A DNA stretch of 64,000 nt from CALLCD01 sp039196965 (GTDB lineage Bacteria; Pseudomonadota; Alphaproteobacteria; Caulobacterales; Hyphomonadaceae): assembly GCA_039196965.1 (NCBI GenBank), contig JBCCUK010000001.1, positions 135,866 to 199,865 on the forward strand, given 5' to 3'. Numbering within the stretch: the stretch's first letter is position 1; each line of letters starts with the position of its first letter. The translations under genes and the position numbers were made by a program. Positions 25,427-33,905 of the stretch are shown here, in pieces. A model generated the notes under the pieces. That model saw nothing but the letters and a program-made list of their open reading frames with translations, did no database searches and was not told the origin of the DNA.

Positions 25427-26370
25427 ACGCGCCATTACTTATGCTCCTGGCATGGGGGATTGAAGTAATCTTTGGTTGGCCCGATTGGCTGTATAAGCAT
25501 ATGCGCCACCCTGTCGTCTGGATAGGCGCGCTGATTTCAGTCTTTGAGATCGCCCTCAACCGCACTCGATTATCGCACAAGGTCCGCTACCTCGCCGGGG
25601 CATTCACCACTTGCATCACGCTTGCGCTGGTGACCTGTGTTGCCTGGATGATCAGTGCATTGCTGCCATTAAACTGGTTGGGTACGGTCCTCGAAGCGTT
25701 GATCGCTTCTAGCCTGATCGCAACGAGAAGCCTTTACACCCACGTCGCTGCGGTCGCTCGTCCTCTGATCGACGGAAACGTGGCTGTGGCGCGTCATGCC
25801 GTTTCTATGATTGTTGGCCGTGACCCTGCTGCACTGGATGAGGCTGGCATCGCAAGGGCGAGCCTTGAGAGCCTTGGTGAGAGCGCTTCCGACGGCGTGA
25901 TCGCACCGCTATTTTGGGGCGCGATTTTCGGTTTGCCCGGGCTTGCCGCCTATAAGACGATCAATACGCTGGACTCCGTGATCGGTTACAAAAACGATAA
26001 GTATGCGGCATTCGGTGGATTTGCCGCGCGGCTGGATGACCTCGCCAATCTCGTTCCCGCACGTCTGACTGGCCTCATGATTGCGATCGCGAGTTTCACA
26101 AAGGCGAGTTTCAAAGTCATGTTGCGTGACGCCCGCAACCACCGTTCACCAAATGCCGGATGGCCGGAAGCAGCGATGGCGGGCGCGCTCGGTGTGCGGC
26201 TCTCTGGCCCCCGTGCCTATGGCAACAATATTGCTCAAGAGGACTGGCTGAACCGAGAAGCGCGTGATCCAGCAATGGACGATGTTCAAAATGGTCTTGC
26301 ACTTTATATCCGGGCAATGGCGCTCGGTGCGGGCCTCCTTGGGCTGGCTGCATGGGGGACAGCGCGATGA
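25423..26370 (+). CDS. cbiB: Adenosylcobinamide-phosphate synthase
   Basis: CbiB (CobD in the aerobic nomenclature) attaches aminopropanol phosphate to cobyric acid. The 315-residue membrane protein has several hydrophobic helices and the family motifs FGWPDWLYKHMRHPVVWIG near the N-terminus, SLESLGESASDGVIAPLFW, GLPGLAAYKTINTLDSVIGY and DDLANLVPARLTGL, and a C-terminal NAGWPEAAMAGALGVRLSG. It overlaps cobQ and cobC by 4 bases each. Its partner, the threonine-phosphate decarboxylase, is the next gene. Confidence 0.95.
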   Translation: MNAPLLMLLAWGIEVIFGWPDWLYKHMRHPVVWIGALISVFEIALNRTRLSHKVRYLAGAFTTCITLALVTCVAWMISALLPLNWLGTVLEALIASSLIATRSLYTHVAAVARPLIDGNVAVARHAVSMIVGRDPAALDEAGIARASLESLGESASDGVIAPLFWGAIFGLPGLAAYKTINTLDSVIGYKNDKYAAFGGFAARLDDLANLVPARLTGLMIAIASFTKASFKVMLRDARNHRSPNAGWPEAAMAGALGVRLSGPRAYGNNIAQEDWLNREARDPAMDDVQNGLALYIRAMALGAGLLGLAAWGTAR

Positions 26371-27365
26371 GCCGCGATCTCCATCATGGTGGTGCACTTG
26401 ATTTGATGCGTGAGCGTTTTCCAGATGTCACGGCACCGTGGATCGATCTTTCGACAGGCATCAATCCCTGGCCCTATCCGGATACAGACATAACACCCGA
26501 AAGCCTCGCAAACTTGCCAACCGAAGCCGAGTGTCTGGCCTGCCGGGACGCCATGGCCCGCGCTATCGGCGCACCGAAGGAGGCGGTTGTCCTGGCACCG
26601 GGAAGTGAACTGCTCATTCGCCTGTTGCCAGAGATTATTAATCCCCGAACAGTTGCTGTCCTCTCGCCAACATATGGCGATCACCACGCTGTCTGGCGTC
26701 GGGCTGGAGTGGAGGTGATTGAGACGGCAAATCCATTGGATTTGGCAGATGATGTGGAGGCCATAGTCATTTGCAACCCCAATAATCCCGATGGTCGCAT
26801 TTTCTCTCTAGAAGCACTGGAGGAGACGCGGGCGCAGCTCGCCAGGCGGGGCGGGTGGCTGATTGTCGATGAGGCTTACGGTGATCTGAACCCGGCTCAG
26901 AGCCTAGCATCACTAGGTGGGTCAGATGGCCTGATAATCCTCCGTTCCTTCGGAAAGTTCTTTGGTCTTGCGGGGCTGAGACTTGGTGCGCTCATCGCAC
27001 CGGAGGACATACGCACCACCATGATGGCCCACCTCGGTTTCTGGCCTGTTTCAGGCGCTGCGCTGGAGATCGGCATACGGGCCTATGCTGACCTTGATTG
27101 GCAGGCAAAGATCCGCACCGAACTTTCGGAGGCGTTAGCAAGGCTGAAAACGCTTCTTCTCGCTGGTAGCCTAGATCCCGTCGGCAGCACGCAACTGTTC
27201 CATTATGCCAAGGTAGAAGACGCCCATTCTGTCTGGCAGCATCTCGCTCAGCATGGAATTTATGTTCGCCGCTTCGATTGGTCTGATTGCCATTTGCGTA
27301 TTGGCCTTCCCGCAAACCCCGAAGAGGAAGCGCGTCTCGCCGCCGCGCTCAGCCTTTCAGTATGA
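26367..27365 (+). CDS. cobC: Threonine-phosphate decarboxylase, PLP-dependent
   Basis: This class I/II aminotransferase-fold enzyme makes (R)-1-amino-2-propanol phosphate from threonine phosphate, the substrate of CbiB. Its name is CobC in alphaproteobacterial usage and CobD in Salmonella. The 332-residue protein starts RDLHHGGALDLM and has WIDLSTGINPWPYP, AVVICNPNNPDG-type IVICNPNNPDGR, LIVDEAYGD and the PLP lysine in LRSFGKFFGLAGLRLG. An earlier in-frame ATG exists at 26352, but ATG 26367 overlaps the cbiB stop (ATGA) as elsewhere in the operon. Its 3' end overlaps the opposing cobU by 17 bases. Confidence 0.93.
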   Translation: MSRDLHHGGALDLMRERFPDVTAPWIDLSTGINPWPYPDTDITPESLANLPTEAECLACRDAMARAIGAPKEAVVLAPGSELLIRLLPEIINPRTVAVLSPTYGDHHAVWRRAGVEVIETANPLDLADDVEAIVICNPNNPDGRIFSLEALEETRAQLARRGGWLIVDEAYGDLNPAQSLASLGGSDGLIILRSFGKFFGLAGLRLGALIAPEDIRTTMMAHLGFWPVSGAALEIGIRAYADLDWQAKIRTELSEALARLKTLLLAGSLDPVGSTQLFHYAKVEDAHSVWQHLAQHGIYVRRFDWSDCHLRIGLPANPEEEARLAAALSLSV

Positions 27366-27861
27366 GGGGCAGGCCTGCAGCGACGAACTCGACCCGCTCG
27401 CAAGAGGCGGCAACGGCCTGGTTCAGTCGCCCTTGCGCATCCCGGAAAGCCCTTCCAAGCGCTGTTTCCGGCACGAGCCCGAGACCAAGCTCATTCGAGA
27501 CCAGAATAATTGGCACGGGAAATGCTGAAATCGTGGCGCAGAGTCGCGCGGTTTCAGATTCCACATCGTGTTCATGGTGCATCAAATTGGAGAGCCAGAG
27601 CGTCAGGCAATCGACTAAGCAGACATCGCTTTCTTCACCGATCTTTTTCAGCGTTTCGACAAGGTCAAGCGGCGCTTCATGTGTCGTCCAGCCGACCCCG
27701 CGTTCATCTTTATGGCGCGCGATGCGCGTCGCCATCTCCTCATCAAACGCTTCAGCCGTTGCAATGAAAACCCGCTTTGCACCGAGCTCTTCAGCAAGGC
27801 TCAGCGCCCGACGGCTCTTGCCGGAGCGTGCGCCGCCGAGAATGAGTTGTGCGCTGGGCAT
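27349..27861 (-). CDS. cobU: Adenosylcobinamide kinase / adenosylcobinamide-phosphate guanylyltransferase
   Basis: CobU (CobP) phosphorylates adenosylcobinamide and transfers GMP to it, activating it for nucleotide-loop assembly. The 170-residue protein shows P-loop LILGGARSGKSRRA at the N-terminus, FIATAEAFDEEMATRIARHK, CLVDCLTLWLSNL and SNELGLGLVPE, all characteristic. Its orientation is odd: it is inverted between cobC and the cobN-like gene, shares its last 17 bases with the end of cobC, and is divergent from the cobN-like gene with a 105-base gap. It therefore needs its own promoter and lies outside the riboswitch-led operon. Confidence 0.95.
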   Translation of the reverse strand: MPSAQLILGGARSGKSRRALSLAEELGAKRVFIATAEAFDEEMATRIARHKDERGVGWTTHEAPLDLVETLKKIGEESDVCLVDCLTLWLSNLMHHEHDVESETARLCATISAFPVPIILVSNELGLGLVPETALGRAFRDAQGRLNQAVAASCERVEFVAAGLPLILKG

Positions 27862-27966
27862 GGCAAGCCTGTTAGCAGCCGGGGTGCGTTATGAACACCG
27901 TAAAGGTGCGTCAGTGTTTTTACCGCCTAGTTACAGACTGAAATTGAGAAGAGGACTGAACAATCG

Positions 27967-30900
27967 ATGCAAAGAGTCTTGATTAAAATATTCATCGGGT
28001 TCGTATGGATTGTTTGCGTCCTCGACATTTCGCCCGCCCATGCCGACACGCTCTTCGGCATCATTTCAGAGCGGAATTCAGCTATTGCAGCCGAGGCTGC
28101 AAAGCAGTTCACGGATCGATATCCGAACGCAACGATTACACTTCAGACACCACGACAGATCGCCAGCATTGATGATGATGTTATTCAGAGCAGCCTTCGT
28201 TCGGCTGACGCGATTCTCGTCGCTGGGGTTTTTGGAGAAGATTCTGCGAGGATCACACGTCTTGTTGCTGAGCTTGATCAAGAGATACCGTTTTGGGCCG
28301 TCAGCTCTGCGGGTGGACTTGTCGAACTTTCCAAGGGGCGCTTTGGTGATGCGGCTCCGCTATGGGAAACGGCGAATTCCTATTGGCAGGGGCGCGGTAT
28401 CGACAATTTAGCGAACCTTTTCGCTTTTGTTCTCGCTAATCGGGATGAACGCGAATCTTTGCCGCGGCCAGCGCCGCTTCAGCCTGTACGATTTGGCGAC
28501 CGGCAGGGCGAAGCCAACGCGCCACTGATCTCCATATTTGATTACGAGACCGGCGATCAGGCCGGCAATCGAGATGTGCACGACGCACTATGTAGCGCAT
28601 TGATTGCCAGCGGGCTTGCCTGCCAGTCAGTCTTTGCAGATTGGGGTGCGGCGAGCGCGGACGCGTTGGAGCAACTGGAATCCATGAATCCAACGGCTCT
28701 TGTCATGCTCCAGGACTTCGCCGTCGGGGGCGGCGACCGTGAGCGGGCAGAAGCGGCTCTTGAGGCCCTTGATGTTCCCGTTCTGAAAGGTATTCGCCTG
28801 ACAGAATTCGATGAGAAGAGCTGGCGCGAGAGCGTCGACGGCCTGCCGACCGACAGTGTCTATTATCGGGTTGCCATGCCGGAGCTTTCCGGTGCGGGCC
28901 AGACCCAAGTTCTTGCCGCTGGTGCGCTGCCGCAGCTTGATCCGGTCTCGGGCATTGAAATCCGCGTGACGACACCAATCAGTGAGGAAATTGAAAGTCT
29001 CGTCATGCGAATTATGGGCTGGGCCCAGCTGCGGGCGACACCAAACGCTGAAAAACGCCTTGCCATCATCTATTACAACCACCCGCCGGGACGCCATAAT
29101 ATCGGTGCAGACAACCTCGATGTGCCGGAAAGCCTGCTCGATATTCTGAAGCGACTTGAGGCCGAGGGGTATGATGTCGGTACGTTGCCGGAGAACTCCG
29201 AAGCGCTGCTTGACCTTATTCAAGAACGTGCAGTCAACCTCCCAGAAAACAATGAGGCGCTGCAGATATTATGGCGAAAAGGCCTTGGTTACCCGGCTGA
29301 TGGGTATGCCGACTGGCTATCGACGCTGCCGGAGCTGATCCAGGCGGACATGGCAGATGGGGCACTGGCGGCCTTGCGCCTGCGGGTTGAGGGGGCGCTC
29401 GACCATCAGGACTTTGATGCAGCCCGCGGCCTCGTCTCCACCGCTGTTCACGACATGGCTTTTGTTATTGAAGGTGCACCGGTGGAGTATCACGAGCGCG
29501 CCGAGGCGCTGTTGGAACAGTTAGAGGAAAACTACACCGCTTTGATCGACGGCGAGGATAAGACAACCGAGCTAGATTCTCTGACACGTGCTTTACAAAA
29601 CCAGGGCATCGAAGGCCTGCGCGGTTGGGGGCCGCCACCGGGTCGGGTAATGACCGCGGAGGGCGAGTTCGTTTTCCCGAAGCTGCAGTTCGGCAATGTC
29701 ATTATCGCACCACAACCGCCACGCGGCTGGGAAGTGAATGAGGAAGTGCTGCACGCCAATCTCAGCGTGCCGCCGACGCATCAGTATCTCGGCTTCTATC
29801 ATTGGCTGCACACAGAGTTTCAGCCCCACGCACTGATCCACCTTGGTCGACATTCAACCTATGAATTTTTGCCCGGCAAACGGGTGGGCCTTAGCGGCAC
29901 CGATTACCCGCGCCTTATTGCTGGCGATGTGCCGGGGCTCTATCCCTATATTGTCGATGGTGTAGGCGAGGGGCTGCAGGCCAAGCGTCGCGGTCTTGCT
30001 GTAATCGTTGATCACCTTACACCGCCGCTGCAGGCAACGCCATTCTATGATGAATTGCTTGGTCTCCGGCAGCTGGTCGAGAGCTTTGAAGCAGCCGACC
30101 CGTCCGAAGCTGGTGACATCGCTCGCGCCCAGTCGCTACAGCGCATTAAAGCGCAGGTCGAAGAGCTTGGCATTCGCGAAGCTTTGGTCGCTGAGCTGGA
30201 AGCTGAGCATGGCGGCGGCGAGTCCATCGAATTTACCTCCATTGATCCAGACCTGCTGGTCCATGAAGTCGGTCACTTTCTCACAGAGATGCAGGAGGAC
30301 TTTATGCCGCTCGGCCTGCATGTCTTCGGTCGGCATTGGAGTGATGCCGCTCTCGACACGATGATCGCGTCGATGGAAACCGAAAACGCCCGCGCCGCAC
30401 TCGCCGCCTCTCCAGCCGCCGAGATGATGGCGCTGCTTGCCGGTCTCGAAGGTCGCTTTATCACGCCGGGCAAAGGCAACGATCCCCTGCGATCGCCTGA
30501 TGCACTGCCGACCGGACGTAACTTCTACGCTCTCGATGCGAGCCTCATACCCAATACTGTCGCCTGGGATATCGGTTCGGCTATGGCACGGCAGACACCA
30601 GAAGATGAAGGCGACGAAGCGGTTATTCTCTGGGCCTCCGACACTGTGCGCGATGGCGGCGTAATGATGGCCTTCGGGCTTGAGCTTCTTGGCGTTAGGC
30701 CAGTCTGGAATGGCCGGGGCATTCTGACCGGCCTTGAGCGTCTGCCGCTTGGCAATAATGGCGAGCGCCGGGATGTGACCTTTGTTGCGTCGGGCTTGTT
30801 CCGGGACCTTTATGGTGAGCAGATGAAATGGCTCGATAGGGCGGTATTAATGGCGCTTGACGGGGCGTCTGAAACGATCGTCAAAGACTACCCCGCACTC

Positions 30901-32058
30901 GCTGATGCCTTGGCTGAAACTCTCGCACCGCTGGGTGAGCTGAGGAGCGCTGGCGGAGAAGCGCTTTCAGAGAATGCTGTCGCCGCTACATGGGTCAGCG
31001 AGATGCGAGCGCAAGACAGCGTAAACGGGGCGAGTGGCCGCCTTGCCAGCCTTCGCCTGTTCGCGCCCGCGCCGGGCCGCTACAGCGCTGGCGTCAATCG
31101 CCTCGCCGAGCGCTCTGGCGCGTGGCAGGATCGGTCTGAACTTGCCCGCACCTACATCGCCCGCATTGGCCATGCTTACGGCGAAGGCGTAAATGGCGCA
31201 GCTCATCAGGAGCAGTTTGAAAAACGCCTTGCTAATGTCAGCCGCAGCTATCTTGGTCGGGCAAGCAATCTCTATGGCCTTGTCGATAACAACGATGCCT
31301 ATGACTATCTCGGCGGGCTAAACCTTGCTGTTGAAACGCTTAGCGGTGACCCGGCGAAGGGCTTTGTCATCGATGTCAGCGATCCGGACCAACCGGACAT
31401 GACACCGCTCGCCAGTGCAATTCTGCAGGAATTACGTGGCCGGCAGCTGAACCCTGCCTGGATTGAAGCTCTGATGCAGCATGGCTATGCCGGCGCGCGA
31501 ACGATGAATACGGCTTTTTTTGAAAATCTCTGGGGGTGGGAAGCCTCCGATCCGGATCTCTTTTCCGACACGGTCTGGGAGGAGGCGAAAGCGATCTATG
31601 TGGATGACCGCTACGAGATTGGCGTCGATGATTTTCTAGATGATCCGCAAATGCAGCCGGTACAGGCGAACATTCTGGCGATCATGCTGGTGGCCGCCCA
31701 TAAAGGCTACTGGCAAGCCGACGCTGCCACCATTGAAAGTCTGGGAGAGGCTTTCGCCCGCATTGTTGCAGAAGCTGGGCTGCCGGGCAGTGGCCATACA
31801 CGGCCTGATCATCCCATGCTTGACTGGATTGCCGAGAAGCTACCGGCCGAACTTGCCGATCAACTGGCAGATGTGCGCGATGCCGCAAGACTACCCGCGA
31901 CCGATAACTCCACTCCGCCGGAGATCATCCGTGAGCTGACTCCGGCTGACACTAGTGTGTCAGAGCCTCGGCCGGGTTGGCAAAGCTGGGGCCTCGGTTT
32001 GCTTGTCATGTCGTTGGTAGCGGCTGGCGTAGTAGTTGGACGGAGATCTCTGATATGA
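27967..32058 (+). CDS. CobN-like chelatase homologue, exported and membrane-anchored
   Basis: The 1363-residue protein belongs to the CobN/magnesium chelatase H family, which inserts metal into tetrapyrrole rings. Family sequence is plain: LAIIYYNHPPGRHNIGADNL, WGPPPGRVM, GNVIIAPQPPRGWE, THQYLGFYHWLHTEFQPHAL with HLGRHSTYEFLPGK, and a C-terminal NMDAYDYLGG-like NNDAYDYLGGLNLAVE. Two features set it apart from cytoplasmic CobN: a signal peptide (hydrophobic from residue 6, ending SPAHA-DT) and one C-terminal helix (GLGLLVMSLVAAGVVVG) with basic residues after it. The body should be periplasmic. No CobS/CobT ATPase partners are here. Instead an ExbB-like and a DUF2149 protein follow with 4- and 8-base overlaps. 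The role is unknown; cobalt or corrinoid handling during uptake is inferred. Confidence 0.85.
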   Translation: MQRVLIKIFIGFVWIVCVLDISPAHADTLFGIISERNSAIAAEAAKQFTDRYPNATITLQTPRQIASIDDDVIQSSLRSADAILVAGVFGEDSARITRLVAELDQEIPFWAVSSAGGLVELSKGRFGDAAPLWETANSYWQGRGIDNLANLFAFVLANRDERESLPRPAPLQPVRFGDRQGEANAPLISIFDYETGDQAGNRDVHDALCSALIASGLACQSVFADWGAASADALEQLESMNPTALVMLQDFAVGGGDRERAEAALEALDVPVLKGIRLTEFDEKSWRESVDGLPTDSVYYRVAMPELSGAGQTQVLAAGALPQLDPVSGIEIRVTTPISEEIESLVMRIMGWAQLRATPNAEKRLAIIYYNHPPGRHNIGADNLDVPESLLDILKRLEAEGYDVGTLPENSEALLDLIQERAVNLPENNEALQILWRKGLGYPADGYADWLSTLPELIQADMADGALAALRLRVEGALDHQDFDAARGLVSTAVHDMAFVIEGAPVEYHERAEALLEQLEENYTALIDGEDKTTELDSLTRALQNQGIEGLRGWGPPPGRVMTAEGEFVFPKLQFGNVIIAPQPPRGWEVNEEVLHANLSVPPTHQYLGFYHWLHTEFQPHALIHLGRHSTYEFLPGKRVGLSGTDYPRLIAGDVPGLYPYIVDGVGEGLQAKRRGLAVIVDHLTPPLQATPFYDELLGLRQLVESFEAADPSEAGDIARAQSLQRIKAQVEELGIREALVAELEAEHGGGESIEFTSIDPDLLVHEVGHFLTEMQEDFMPLGLHVFGRHWSDAALDTMIASMETENARAALAASPAAEMMALLAGLEGRFITPGKGNDPLRSPDALPTGRNFYALDASLIPNTVAWDIGSAMARQTPEDEGDEAVILWASDTVRDGGVMMAFGLELLGVRPVWNGRGILTGLERLPLGNNGERRDVTFVASGLFRDLYGEQMKWLDRAVLMALDGASETIVKDYPALADALAETLAPLGELRSAGGEALSENAVAATWVSEMRAQDSVNGASGRLASLRLFAPAPGRYSAGVNRLAERSGAWQDRSELARTYIARIGHAYGEGVNGAAHQEQFEKRLANVSRSYLGRASNLYGLVDNNDAYDYLGGLNLAVETLSGDPAKGFVIDVSDPDQPDMTPLASAILQELRGRQLNPAWIEALMQHGYAGARTMNTAFFENLWGWEASDPDLFSDTVWEEAKAIYVDDRYEIGVDDFLDDPQMQPVQANILAIMLVAAHKGYWQADAATIESLGEAFARIVAEAGLPGSGHTRPDHPMLDWIAEKLPAELADQLADVRDAARLPATDNSTPPEIIRELTPADTSVSEPRPGWQSWGLGLLVMSLVAAGVVVGRRSLI

Positions 32059-32492
32059 TTGATTTAAGCGCTATCCTGCACGTTATTGTCGATCATCTAC
32101 TCTGGCCGGTGATTGCGGCGCTGCTGGCGCTGACGGTACTTGTTACTGTTGATTTTGGCATTGCTCTGGGTGAACGCTTCGGGGGGCTTGCGGGTTTGAA
32201 AGACAAGCCTGCTGTGGACATAGAGAAGCTTGCCCGAGCGCGGATTTCTCGCGCCGATCTTGCCACGCGCATTGGCCCTTCACTTGGTTTGATGGGTACA
32301 CTCATTCCTCTTGGGCCTGGTATCGCGGCCATGGGGCGGGGTGACTTCCAAACTCTCGCTATAGCCATCACAACCGCGTTCGATACGACCGTACTCGGAT
32401 TGGTTATCGGCATTGTTGGTTTTCTTATCAGCCGTTGGCGGCGTGGGGCCTATGATCGTCTGTTGACGGAGATAGAGACGATTCATGCGTGA
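32055..32492 (+). CDS. MotA/TolQ/ExbB-family proton channel protein
   Basis: A short (145 residues) member of the MotA/TolQ/ExbB family, whose proteins form proton-conducting pentamers that energise outer-membrane processes. Three membrane segments are visible: about 12-36, 77-96 and 108-132. The second and third carry GPSLGLMGTLIPLGPGI and AITTAFDTTVLGLVIGIV, matching the ExbB/TolQ pattern LGLLGTVxG ... TALGLxVAI. It lacks the large cytoplasmic domain of standard ExbB. The frame is open from 31977, but ATG 32055 overlaps the cobN-like stop (ATGA) and starts a sensible protein. Coupling to the CobN-like protein is strongly implied. Confidence 0.87.
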   Translation: MIDLSAILHVIVDHLLWPVIAALLALTVLVTVDFGIALGERFGGLAGLKDKPAVDIEKLARARISRADLATRIGPSLGLMGTLIPLGPGIAAMGRGDFQTLAIAITTAFDTTVLGLVIGIVGFLISRWRRGAYDRLLTEIETIHA

Positions 32493-32760
32493 GTTCACCG
32501 GCACAAGGTTCGATGAAGACCAGTCGATCAGCGGAATAGGTGATCTGCCGAACCTTGCTGACTTGATGCTGGTCTTTGCTGTGGGGCTAATCGCAGCTCT
32601 GGCGGCGGCAACCAATGGCAGAGCCATTCCAGAACTTGTTGAAACTGGTTCTGAACTACCCGAGCTTCCGGGCGATGCTACTGCTGACGGTGCTGGCCTT
32701 GAAGCTGTCGGCCGGGTCTTTGAGGATCCCGAAACTGGGAAGCTGTACTTGACTAAGTAA
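32485..32760 (+). CDS. DUF2149 protein, ExbD-like
   Basis: A 91-residue protein with one membrane helix (NLADLMLVFAVGLIAAL, about residues 23-39) and a short C-terminal part expected in the periplasm, ending in VFEDPETGKLYL. The helix has an Asp at its start in the pattern LxDxMLV, as in ExbD and TolR, where this Asp is the proton-relay residue. DUF2149 proteins are known next to ExbB-like and CobN-like genes. It overlaps the ExbB-like gene by 8 bases. I infer that the two form a minimal proton motor; the partner they drive is presumably the CobN-like protein. Confidence 0.8.
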   Translation: MREFTGTRFDEDQSISGIGDLPNLADLMLVFAVGLIAALAAATNGRAIPELVETGSELPELPGDATADGAGLEAVGRVFEDPETGKLYLTK

Positions 32761-32886
32761 TAGATTGGCAGTTGCTATCTCATGCTAATAATTTTGATCG
32801 CATTCGAATTTTTGGCATCCCTCTTTGCTACGATCCCTTATTCCGAACTATATCTGTCAGCTGATCGCTGAAACTGGTTGGAATCT

Positions 32887-33180
32887 CTAGAACTGCCGCG
32901 CTACAAAGAGAGGCTCCCTGTTGGTCAGATTACTGATCCGTGCGCTTAGATCCGCCGTGTCTCGGAAGTTATAGGCCGTTCCAATATAATGGACTAATGT
33001 GCTCCTTATTTTCGGATCGAACACCAGTAATGGATCGACCTTAATGACTTCACCGTCAAAAACGGCGAAACCGAATGTTAAGAGCTGGCTTGACTGGTAG
33101 TTAAATCTGTAACCCGCGCTCTATGGAAACATATTCCACGCAAGACCAAAATTAATGGAATGCGCGAGGAACCAATTTTC
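32887..33180 (-). pseudogene. Decayed coding fragment, family not recognised
   Basis: Read leftward, the frame ending at 32887 is open for 77 codons and looks like protein (SQLLTFGFAVFDGEV, LLVFDPKIRSTLVHYIG, TADLSARISNLTN). It continues upstream beyond a TAG at 33121-33123 with NWFLAHSINFGLAWNMF, then meets another TAG near 33174. No start codon or ribosome-binding site was found. Residue composition suggests a once-real gene broken by stops. I do not recognise the family. Confidence 0.35.
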
Positions 33181-33905
33181 GATCGGATTCTATTCCTCGA
33201 TACGGAATTTCGAACGTCGTCACCCCGACATCGCTTGTCGGCGGGATGGCGCATTTTCGCATCAATGGGAGGTTCTAGGGACTTTTCTCATCTCACAGGG
33301 CGGCACAGATCTGGTGTTACCCATACTCTCTTACCAGCTCGAATAGCCGCCAGGCTGAAGGTCTTAGAGATTATGCATCTAATCAAATATCCAACTATGT
33401 GCAGCGATCAGATCGTGCTTCCGCTGGCAAGCTTCATCGCCGGCAGTGGGCTTGCAACATCTCCAACATCGTATAACATATCAAATGATACGTTTAGAGC
33501 GCGTCATTAATGGGAGGAGCCGAAGAATGGCCGGTGTGGCATCAGGCACAGTAGCGTTTCAGGACGACGGGCTCAGGTGGCGTGCTGAACATGCTTTATC
33601 TGATAGGCGAAACCAGTTTGCGCACTCGATCAATGTCAGCATTACAAAAGGAGATAATACGAGAAAGCTATCCATTGTTGCCCGTGCACATGTTCACCCC
33701 GGACATGCGACCGGAGACAATCAATGCGATTACGACCCCCAAGGTAATGGACCGTCATGCTCCCCGCATTCGACGGCTCCAAAGACCGAAGAAGTTACCC
33801 CGCTTCAGAAAACTCTCGTTGAAAAAAGCATGCTGCAACCCCGGCATGAAACACAGAGCGACCGAGAGAGACATAAAAAGCCCGAACTGAAAGGAGACCC
33901 ATATT
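33181..33905. other. Region without a supported gene
   Basis: About 700 bases between the decayed fragment and the OYE-type gene. Open frames exist (for example 33446-33949 on the plus strand) but read as low-complexity, His/Ser/Arg-rich protein without any domain, and run into the next gene. On the minus strand a short hydrophobic piece (SITLGVVIALIVSGRMSGVNM) around 33690-33760 may be a membrane-protein relic. The last bases contain the AAGGAG ribosome-binding site (33890-33895) for the next gene. Confidence 0.45.
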
